NCBI GenBank assembly: GCA_000827205.1
Contig: KN832570.1
Coordinates: 278,879 to 342,878 of the forward strand
Length of the DNA stretch: 64,000 nucleotides
Direction: 5' to 3'
DNA from: Plicaturopsis crispa FD-325 SS-3
Lineage: Eukaryota > Basidiomycota > Agaricomycetes > Amylocorticiales > Amylocorticiaceae
Under the pieces are notes generated by a model that had not been told where the DNA came from, searched no databases, and worked only from the letters and a program-made list of their open reading frames with translations. The position numbers and the translations under genes were made by a program. Shown piece after piece: positions 55,582 to 64,000 of this stretch; the first letter of the stretch is position 1; each line of letters opens with the position of its first letter.

Positions 55582-56206
55582 CGCAGCTGAACTACGCAGC
55601 TGCCCCATGGATGGGTCGTGCAATCTCATGGACGACGCCACGGCTCCGGATACGTTGACCTTCCTTTTGATCTGGCATACCACATAGTTCTGACAGTAAC
55701 GTTTGTGAACATCTCGAGCACAGGAACGCACTCTTGAATAATATGACATTCTCTACATTGCAAAGGAGTGCACGCGAATGCGCACAAAGACTTCTCACGT
55801 CCCCTTCAGTAACCCAAGGTGGTAGACTAAGATCGCTCTAATTCATCGCTCACGCTCCAGGTCACCGGTCACCGCCATGCCTCATTCATTCCTCGCGAAT
55901 GGTTCCTGCTCTTGCGCTCACCAGTACATTCAGCATACAATTCTGAGCGGATCCAGATCACTTGACAAAATCGCAGCTACATGTCGATGCGTTCTGGGCC
56001 GAACTAGTTCCGAACAAGCCTGACAATGAAAAGGAAGACCGAGGCAGCCTGCAACCGTTCTGGCACCCCATCTGCGTTTCTTGGCGCCGTGGGAGTTGCT
56101 TGGAAGGCTCGATCGCCTATATCTTCGCCGTTTGCGATGCCCTCAACCCCTACTCACTCTCCTTTCCCCCATAACATTCACCAGAGCCACTCGTAACTTC
56201 CTCACA
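55582..56206. other. Intergenic, 625 bp
   Basis: 3' flank of P450 gene 4 and promoter of the small gene at 56207. No other feature is supported. Confidence 0.4.
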
Positions 56207-56588
56207 ATGTCGACAACTGTAAATGCTGGACAGCCTGGGACTGGTCAACAGGTACGTTCGCTGAAGCTTCGAGAATATCGTTAGTGTTGGGGCATTGGCT
56301 GATCGGTACTTCCCCCCTCAGGATGCCCTCGACAAAGGCATAGACGGACTCTTGACGAAGGCGGGACACAAACAGGTCTGCCTCTTGCCTCGTGTCTTGC
56401 GTGTGCGAGGCCAACGCTCATGGTTCCCTCTACAGAGCGGTTCCGTTGTTGAGAAGATCTCCGACGGTTTCCGAAAAATCTTCAGGAAGTTAACAGGAAG
56501 AGGTATGTTCTTTTCAAGGCTCTACTATACTCATGGACGTGCATTGATTGTGCTCATGCTAGATGTACCCATTAGAGACCAGCAGTAA
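56207..56588 (+). CDS. 63-residue protein, unknown
   Basis: Four small exons (56207-56251, 56322-56375, 56436-56502, 56563-56588) join in phase. The product starts MSTTVNAGQPGTGQQ, continues DALDKGIDGLLTKAGHKQ and SGSVVEKISDGFRKIFRKLT, and ends GRDVPIRDQQ. The middle forms an amphipathic, basic helix (KISDGFRKIFRKLTG). Clean consensus splice sites in three short introns within 400 bp make it a believable gene despite its size. Small basidiomycete proteins with a GIDGLLTKAG-type core exist without assigned function. A pyrimidine-rich tract precedes the ATG. Confidence 0.65.
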
Positions 56589-56917
56589 TGGCTCAAACTT
56601 CCTACGAGAAAAACCTATACCTTTCGATGACTTTACCCCACCGGTTACGCCAAAGCTTCACGATTTCCCTCTAACATGCAGTAGTCAGACTACGTTCTCA
56701 ATAACAAGGTTCACGTTCGACTTATACTCGCTCTCGCTACGACCGTCGCTCTAAGATGCAAATGCGGCGTCACGGTTGCACGTCAAGCTAATTGATTTCC
56801 TGCCTTTAACTTGGTCTTACTTGATTTCAACAGCACGTACAACCTGTATATACGCAGTGCATACAGTCCATCACCACTGCTTGAGACAGCACCATTCCTT
56901 GAGACGCGCCAAACATT

Positions 56918-57512
56918 AGGGGTGCTCAAAGTTGAGCGTTGCTGAGCAGCGGATTTCGCTGCTCGCTGCTCGGCACTTCGGCAGCCTCAGGAAAGTCCCA
57001 CGCTCAGCTGCCTCAGCTCCGACGTAGAAAAACCTCTGTAACACCTACGATAGGGCTTATTTCACTATCGCAAGATACTCCGGCCCGCGTATTTTATGTG
57101 CACTCGGCTAGTGTGACCGGTGATGGCCTCCACAGATAAACATCTCGAAAATCTGACTGTGACAGCTTACCTGGGCAAAATATCGCAACAATTCCCTTAT
57201 GTAGCCTATTTTGAGCGAAATTGTGACACAGCGTGAAATTTTGTACGAGTTCTGACCTGCCACAGGTGACTATGACAGTTTGCAACAGTCTTCACCCCCA
57301 AGTTTCTCTTAAATTCTTGTGCAGCAAAAGTGATAAGAAATGCTCTAAATAGCATATTTTACTTCGGGAAGTAAACCCTATCTTAGGTGTTATAGAGGTT
57401 TTACTGCGTCGGAGCTGTGGCAGCCAAGCGTGGGACTTTCCTGAGGCTGCCGAAGTGCCGAGCAGCGAGCAGCGAAATCCGCTGCTCAGCAACGTCAACT
57501 TTGAGCACCCCT
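56918..57512. mobile_element. MITE with ~140-bp terminal inverted repeats
   Basis: 595 bp starting AGGGGTGCTCAAAGTTGA and ending TCAACTTTGAGCACCCCT. The inverted similarity extends about 140 bp inward on both sides (shared words GCTGAGCAGCGGATTTCGCT and GAAAGTCCCACGCT). The element is flanked by ATT on each side (56915-56917 and 57513-57515), a possible 3-bp target duplication. No coding capacity. A second, partial copy at 58355-58873 is part of the duplicated gap flank. Confidence 0.75.
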
Positions 57513-57793
57513 ATTACGATTTCGTAAACGCGGCGCGCGCGCATTTGACCAGCGTCCGCTACTTCAATAATTTCCTCGGTACTGAAAACTCTTCCTTCCG
57601 CTCTGAGACTTGCACTACGGTACCTTCCAATGCCAAAGGGAACAGCCCTATTTTTTCAGCACAAAATATCATTTAGTTATATATCTGAGGTATATTTTAA
57701 GCCGAGTGTCTCAAGGAGCTGTTTCCCAGGCTCTGACAATCTCCACGCAGTACCACCCTCAACAACATGAAGATGTACACCTTTCGGCTCGAA
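56994..57793 (+). repeat. 800-bp gap flank, copy 1
   Basis: Appears identical to 58355-59154 over 800 bp. It ends directly at the N run. Confidence 0.92.
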
Positions 57794-58354
57794 NNNNNNN
57801 NNNNNNNNNNNNNNNNNNNNNNNNNNNNNNNNNNNNNNNNNNNNNNNNNNNNNNNNNNNNNNNNNNNNNNNNNNNNNNNNNNNNNNNNNNNNNNNNNNNN
57901 NNNNNNNNNNNNNNNNNNNNNNNNNNNNNNNNNNNNNNNNNNNNNNNNNNNNNNNNNNNNNNNNNNNNNNNNNNNNNNNNNNNNNNNNNNNNNNNNNNNN
58001 NNNNNNNNNNNNNNNNNNNNNNNNNNNNNNNNNNNNNNNNNNNNNNNNNNNNNNNNNNNNNNNNNNNNNNNNNNNNNNNNNNNNNNNNNNNNNNNNNNNN
58101 NNNNNNNNNNNNNNNNNNNNNNNNNNNNNNNNNNNNNNNNNNNNNNNNNNNNNNNNNNNNNNNNNNNNNNNNNNNNNNNNNNNNNNNNNNNNNNNNNNNN
58201 NNNNNNNNNNNNNNNNNNNNNNNNNNNNNNNNNNNNNNNNNNNNNNNNNNNNNNNNNNNNNNNNNNNNNNNNNNNNNNNNNNNNNNNNNNNNNNNNNNNN
58301 NNNNNNNNNNNNNNNNNNNNNNNNNNNNNNNNNNNNNNNNNNNNNNNNNNNNNN
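57794..58354. other. Assembly gap, 561 N
   Basis: Run of undetermined bases between two identical 800-bp segments. Apparent reading frames across it are meaningless. Confidence 0.99.
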
Positions 58355-59154
58355 AGTCCCACGCTCAGCTGCCTCAGCTCCGACGTAGAAAAACCTCTGT
58401 AACACCTACGATAGGGCTTATTTCACTATCGCAAGATACTCCGGCCCGCGTATTTTATGTGCACTCGGCTAGTGTGACCGGTGATGGCCTCCACAGATAA
58501 ACATCTCGAAAATCTGACTGTGACAGCTTACCTGGGCAAAATATCGCAACAATTCCCTTATGTAGCCTATTTTGAGCGAAATTGTGACACAGCGTGAAAT
58601 TTTGTACGAGTTCTGACCTGCCACAGGTGACTATGACAGTTTGCAACAGTCTTCACCCCCAAGTTTCTCTTAAATTCTTGTGCAGCAAAAGTGATAAGAA
58701 ATGCTCTAAATAGCATATTTTACTTCGGGAAGTAAACCCTATCTTAGGTGTTATAGAGGTTTTACTGCGTCGGAGCTGTGGCAGCCAAGCGTGGGACTTT
58801 CCTGAGGCTGCCGAAGTGCCGAGCAGCGAGCAGCGAAATCCGCTGCTCAGCAACGTCAACTTTGAGCACCCCTATTACGATTTCGTAAACGCGGCGCGCG
58901 CGCATTTGACCAGCGTCCGCTACTTCAATAATTTCCTCGGTACTGAAAACTCTTCCTTCCGCTCTGAGACTTGCACTACGGTACCTTCCAATGCCAAAGG
59001 GAACAGCCCTATTTTTTCAGCACAAAATATCATTTAGTTATATATCTGAGGTATATTTTAAGCCGAGTGTCTCAAGGAGCTGTTTCCCAGGCTCTGACAA
59101 TCTCCACGCAGTACCACCCTCAACAACATGAAGATGTACACCTTTCGGCTCGAA
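58355..59154 (+). repeat. 800-bp gap flank, copy 2
   Basis: Offset 1,361 bp from copy 1 and starts inside the MITE. It continues past an A-run (gaaaaaaat) where copy 1 stopped, which suggests unmerged overlapping contig ends. Confidence 0.92.
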
Positions 59155-59483
59155 AAAAATGATATGGCGTGCTGGAGGGTATGCAGACAGACGTATCAAG
59201 AAAGATTCTTGAAAAGTGCTCGAGAGAATATTAAATCCGGCCTGCTATGAAAAGTGTCTCAAGGAGCGGTGATGGACTGTATCGGACCAGGTTAAGTTTC
59301 AAGAATATCTTAGGCGTGCAATAGCGTGCAATTGACTGTGCTGCAAGTGCCACATGGTGCTGCGGGACACTGCTTGTCTGCTGCGCACCATCATGCTACA
59401 TTTATGAACTTGTCTCCCATATAAGTCGCTGTGTATCTACTGATCATTAACAGCATACACACACCCCAGCTCAGTACCATACC
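59155..59483. other. Intergenic, 329 bp
   Basis: Promoter region of DUF7330 B. No exon or repeat is supported. Confidence 0.4.
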
Positions 59484-60481
59484 ATGATTGTGGTCCCTGA
59501 GGCCGAGCATGCGCACAAGAGCTCCAAGGCTGCATCTGAGACTGAGGGACCGATAACGACGCCACGCCCTGACGCTGTAAGTAGACTTGGACACGACTTG
59601 GGCTAGTGGCGGACACTGATGGACACATTTGTGATATCAGAATACAGAGGACGCCCCTCCTTCATACACATTGACTGTCTCGTCGATAACGGACTCGCAG
59701 GCTGCAGGGGGTCCCAGCGCGCCGTCAACGCTCGAATCGCTGCCTCCCCCCACGCAAGGCCCCCCACCAGACGTGCGGCCGACGAACTATCTGCTCCTCG
59801 ACCGTGCGAATGCAGCGATAAAGGGCACGTACGTGGTGGACCCCTCCATGGCCGTCCACGCGTCCTTCTTGGCGCCCCTGGGCAAAGGCGAAGCGGAGGG
59901 CGATCGCAAGAATTTGCAGCTCATCTCGAAGAACGGGCGAATTGCGGTCAACATCTGGCTGGTCGGCAGTCGTGGCGTCGTGGGTCCAGATGGCGACTTG
60001 AAAACGGGTGCACGGGCGACGCTGGATTTGAAGTCGTATAACGGACCCGTGAATGTCAAGACGGTGCGTTATATAGCCGTGTACGCCTGGTGCAAGAAAC
60101 TGACAAGTCCTGTCATTTGTCAAGCACGTTGGAGAACCCGAAGCCCCGATACCGTTCCTTTTGACGGTCACCTCGTACAACGGAGCGGTCCAGCTGTACC
60201 TTCCACGATCGTTCACAGGGCCTCTGACCATCACCTCAAACAACGGCTCCGTCACATATTCCGACCAAGTCAAGGAGCACCTGACGACGTTCAGCGAGGT
60301 GAACCGCCGCCACCTTTCGTTTGTCGGCGACTCGTCCGAGTGGACCGGGCAGGTGGACTGGGCGGGCGACGCTGCGACCGTGGAGTCGAAGAACGGGAAA
60401 GTGCAGGTGCGCTTTGTGGACGAAGCACGCGCCGAGCAGCCTGCGAAGCCTGGGTTCTTCAGTAAATGGCTGTCAAGTTAG
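59484..60481 (+). CDS. DUF7330 domain protein B
   Basis: Three exons (59484-59576, 59641-60063, 60125-60481) join in phase to 290 residues. It starts MIVVPEAEHAHKSS. Exon 2 has NTEDAPPSYTL, PDVRPTNYLLLDRA, IKGTYVVDPSMAV, KNGRIAVNIWLVG and SYNGPVNVKT. Exon 3 has VTSYNGAVQLYLPRSFTGPL, ITSNNGSVTYSDQV, RRHLSFVGDSSEWTG and SKNGKVQVRFVDE, with a tail GFFSKWLSS. Intron positions are the same as in DUF7330 A at 31214-32105. It is a fungus-specific beta-rich protein of unknown function. It lies between P450 genes 4 and 5 in the same orientation. Confidence 0.87.
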
Positions 60482-61845
60482 TCTGTCGACATGCACGTGT
60501 ACAGTGACACGGAGAATCAGAAATCCTATAGTATTTCTGAAGCGTCAAGTTTCTGTACCATTGCAATTACCATGATGTGGAGGGTGCGGAAGATTGCCGC
60601 TGGAAGTTACATAGGCACGTCAGTAGAGTGTAGGAGACAGTACGCAGCTTTGCGCAGAGCTAGCGGGGGTGCCGGGGGTCATGGATATAAGGGTTTCGGG
60701 TCTCACTTGCCTCGGCTGTCAACAACTGTCAACTCGACGATACTTTAAGCTTAAAGATGCTGCAGGCGCCCACCAAGCGCCCACTTACATTTTAGGATGA
60801 GGGAAGAAAATCCTCTCTGATCCTGCCGAAATCAGATGTGTACACTTGGGTGCAATGTGCCTAGTACCTCATGATTACACTCGTCTGTGCTTGTCTCCGC
60901 AATCGATAATGGACGGTAGACCCATATATCATACCAGGCGAATACATTCCGGACTGATAGGCGTCAGTACGGATCTTGTGATCGTTCTAATACTGTATAG
61001 TGAATCGACTATTGGTTAGCGGCAACAACCGGAAACATTTGCATGTGGCAGGGTGCGTAGATCGCTGCAATATCACCGAAGGCTAGGAGAGCCCAGTGAA
61101 GTTGCGGACGAGAAAAAAAAATAGTTAAGCACAGTTGGGTGAACTCCGCTTGCCCTCTCAGCTCAAGTGTTTGCTTATCATTTATAGCACACTTGCTTTG
61201 CGCGTCAAGACGCACCGCGACTCGGACCAAGATACGATCGTCGCAAATGTGCGTGAATCCGACTCTGATTCTGAGTCGGTGCCAACTTCCAAGCCAAATC
61301 GTAGGCGACGGGGCCCGACACTAGTGGTCCGACGGGAGAAACATAAAATTGTTAGTCATCTTATCTGATCCTTAACCCCCATAAAGGAAGGTCTCCTCGC
61401 TTAACGTACGGTTCGGAGGCATACTGCTGGCGTTCTTTGTCTCAAACCCGGGAAGGCCGTAGAGCTTACCATGCTGTGCCACAAAATACAGCGGCTAGCT
61501 GTCTCGTAGCACTAAGGGTTGCTGCGATACGCTGGCCTGGTGCGAGGTATGTATGGTTTGTTGGGCTGAATCATGATAAGTGACTATTTTTCGCGTTTCT
61601 TACTAGGGATGGTGCGGCAAACTTCGTTGCCCGCGTCGCACATCGCCGCACGGTTAGAAATCCTCTGGTCGAAGTCACTCCATGCTTCGTGCGTGCAATC
61701 CGTATATTGACGGTCCACGTGAAAGATGGTCGTGGCCTTGGTAGGCGGCTATCGCTGGAAATTAAGGCGTGTGCTAATCATCTATGTTCTTACAGGTTAG
61801 CAGCGACACGCGCAGCTACGGCTGTTCCGACCGTACGCTGGCCCC
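60482..61845. other. Intergenic, 1.36 kb
   Basis: A frame near 61135-61368 (RESDSDSESVPTSKPNRRRR) is short and unsupported. Near 61733-61750 the words cgtggccttggtaggcg match 4009-4025 upstream of P450 gene 1 (cgtggccttggtgggcg). No gene is called. Confidence 0.4.
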
Positions 61846-61880
61846 TTCGAACATGACCTCCAAGTCTGATGGTGGCGTGC
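61846..61880 (+). promoter_or_regulatory. Conserved P450 promoter box, copy 5
   Basis: TTCGAACATGACCTCCAAG then TCTGATGGTGGCGTGC, about 162-196 bp before the ATG at 62042. Confidence 0.62.
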
Positions 61881-61969
61881 CATATCACGTTCGCGACGGC
61901 TACAAAATTTTCAGGACGAGGTGGCTTTAATCGAGGGGATCTGGTCCTCTTGGAAGCTTAAACGGGTCA

Positions 61970-61980
61970 GTATAAATATT
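61970..61980 (+). promoter_or_regulatory. TATA-like element of P450 gene 5
   Basis: GTATAAATATT lies 62-72 bp upstream of the ATG. Confidence 0.45.
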
Positions 61981-62041
61981 GAGTGCCTGTGCTTGCTACC
62001 AACCCATTTCTGTTGTAGGATACTCACTCTCCTCCGCGACC

Positions 62042-64000
62042 ATGTTGGACCTCAACATCCTCGCGATCGTCCCCGCAGGACTTCTTCTTGTATGGTTGTA
62101 CTCGAGGCGTCAGAGCCGATCGCCATATGCGTCCTTACCCTTGCCGCCGGGCCCTAAGCCTCTCCCCATCATCGGGAATCTGCTCCAGATGCCTACCAGT
62201 CGTGAGGCACAGGTGTATGAGCAGTGGGGGCGTGATTTCAGTGCGTATGTTCGTATACTGGGACGTATGCAATTGCTGAAACATGTCTTTCAGACTCGGG
62301 CATACTACACGTCAACTTAGCTGGGACGTCGGTGGTCATAATCAACTCGGCCGCGATTGCAAACGAGCTTTTGGAACGTCGCTCTTCGACTTATTCCAGC
62401 AGGTAGATCCGATGAATCATTATACGACTGCCCTCCTGTGCTGAATGATCCCTCAAGGCCATTCTCGATTATGTGTACAGAACTGTAAGCTTGCACTGAC
62501 TTATTCAAGGAGACGTACTTATCATCTCATCCCAGGATGGGATTCAACAACCTTGTGTCCCTGGTACCTTACGGAGATACATGGCGAGCGATGCGTCGTC
62601 TCCTCCACCGCGAATTCCATCCCACAGCATCACTGCAGTACAGACCGCTTGTGGTCGAGGCCACTAATGACTTCCTTCGACGACTATTAGACACCCCCGA
62701 CGAATTTTGTTCAAATATAATCCAGTGAGTCTGGTCACCATCATTCCTTGCTTTGCGCGTTCTTACCGTGAAAAAAAGTATGTTTGGAAGGGTCATCATG
62801 GACATTACATACGGAATCAAAGTCAAGCCGGAGGGCGATCCGCGCATTCAAACGGCGAAGCGCGCTATGGAGGCAATTAGCGAGGCCCTCAGTCAGGGCT
62901 CGTTCTACGTAGACGCATTCCCGATATGTGCGTACCATCATCCATGATACTCCTCCTCCTTGCATGAACTGAAGTTCGACGCAGTGAAGCATATACCGGA
63001 GTGGGTTCCGGGAGCCAGCTTCAAGAGGAAGGCTCGGGAGTGGCACCTTATCGCGGACGCCATGTACCACAATCCTTACAACACCACGAAGGAGAATCTT
63101 GTGCGTTTACTTTTTTTCTTTCAGCGCAACACAACCCCGGACTGATGTAAATTTGGATGTAGACAAGCGGCGTCACGACTGCGTCATTCGTCTCAAAATG
63201 TCTTGAGGACATGCCACGCAGCGAGACGAAGGCGGACAATGACTGGCAGGAGATGCTGATAAGAGAAACCGCGGGCACCTTGTATGCCGGTGAGTTTCAG
63301 TGCCATGCTGATAGCTGCCGTTGTCTCATGCTATGACGCCTATCTAAGCTGGAACCGACACTGTACGCCAATTTCATGATTTGTCCCATTTTCGGCTACT
63401 CACACATAAGTATCCAGACTGGATCAACCTTCAAAACCTTTTTCCTCGCCATGCTCTTCAATCCCGAGATGCAAGCCAGGGCTCAGAAAGAGATCGACGA
63501 AGTCGTTGGCCACGGAAACCTGCCAGACTACAGCCACCAGGGCTCATTACCGTATGTTGAAGCTATAGTAAGGGAAGCGCTTCGGTGGAGGCCCGTCACG
63601 CCACAGGGTGCGTCCGAGAATTCACGTCGGCGTAAAATTATGACTGATGTATCGTCGCTTCGCGGAACAGGTATCGCACACGTCGTAACCGCTGAAGATG
63701 CGTTTGAAGGCTACCGCATCCCAGCCGGCGCTGTAGTGATCCCGAACCAGTGGTGCGTGCTTCAATAACCATACCCTCCTTTTCCTCTGAGCTAAAGACC
63801 GATAACGCAGGGCTATGCTCCACGACGAGAACGTCTACCCGAACCCCTCAACGTTCGACCCCGAGAGGTTCCTCGACTCCGAGGGCCGCATCGACCCCAA
63901 CGTCAAAGACCCCGCGCACGCCGCATTCGGATTCGGTCGCCGCATCTGCCCCGGCCGCCACCTCGCGCTGTCCTCCCTCTACATCACCATCGCATCTGTG
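62042..64000 (+). CDS. Cytochrome P450 monooxygenase 5 (3' end beyond the window)
   Basis: Starts MLDLNILAIVPAGLLLVWLY (anchor), with hinge LPLPPGPKPLPIIGNLLQMP. Exon 1 is 62042-62240 and the next begins at 62294 (NSGILHVNLAGTSVVIINSA). Later exons give MGFNNLVSLVPYGDTWRAMR, MFGRVIMDITYGIKVKPEGD, VPGASFKRKAREWHLIADAM, the 14-nt microexon (AGTDTT), EALRW (ExxR), FDPERF and FGFGRRICPGRH with the heme cysteine. The window ends inside the exon after the heme loop; only the last ~70 residues are missing. Exon plan and sequence follow genes 1 and 4. No lesion in the visible part. Substrate unknown. Confidence 0.92.

Noticed and set aside
57610-58500. Long frames through 57794-58354
   Set aside because: They exist only because the N run contains no stop codons.

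Overview
The window is eukaryotic DNA from a filamentous basidiomycete, most likely an Agaricomycete and perhaps a polypore. The evidence is many short GT-AG introns, gene families typical of that group (expanded F-box proteins, class II P450s, DUF7330 proteins, KDZ transposons) and moderate-to-high GC. The species cannot be named from the sequence. No CRISPR array, tRNA, rRNA, LTR retroelement or virus-like element was seen.

Layout. 1-1.2 kb: 5' part of a methionine-permease-like amino acid transporter, cut by the window edge. 1.7-11.9 kb: three related F-box genes on the minus strand (two of them a recent segmental duplication), P450 gene 1, and a small two-TM protein gene with a broken fragment copy between the F-box duplicates. 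12.4-16.9 kb: a small unknown gene, cyclophilin A and P450 gene 2. 17.7-31.1 kb: a 13.4 kb KDZ DNA transposon (transposase plus a convergent accessory gene). A second 6.9 kb DNA transposon sits inside its left terminal repeat; it has 33-bp terminal repeats, an exact 8-bp target duplication and a 1,921-residue protein joining a Ulp1-like protease to a transposase-like region. 31.2-34.9 kb: a DUF7330 gene and P450 gene 3 (one frameshift). 35.7-39.7 kb: single-chain ATP-citrate lyase. 40.0-40.5 kb: an inverted-repeat element with a 34-bp perfect palindrome. 42.1-51.7 kb: mitochondrial ribosomal mL44, a prenylated ubiquitin-fold (UBL3/MUB) protein, ribosomal eL20, a beta-propeller lactonase-family protein and a DUF2264 protein. 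53.2-64 kb: P450 gene 4, a 63-residue protein gene, a MITE beside an N-gap flanked by identical 800-bp copies, a second DUF7330 gene and P450 gene 5 (cut by the right edge).

How the genes relate. The five P450s are one family with the same 12-exon plan, including a 14-nt microexon that encodes the oxygen-binding I-helix motif. Four of them share a promoter box of about 35-45 bp placed about 135-200 bp before the start codon, which suggests co-regulation. P450 genes 3 and 4 are each followed by a DUF7330 gene in the same order and orientation, as if a block had been duplicated and inverted. The housekeeping genes look intact and ordinary. The accessory material (F-box, P450, DUF7330, transposons) is what makes this locus variable. 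The most unusual structure is the nested pair of transposons.
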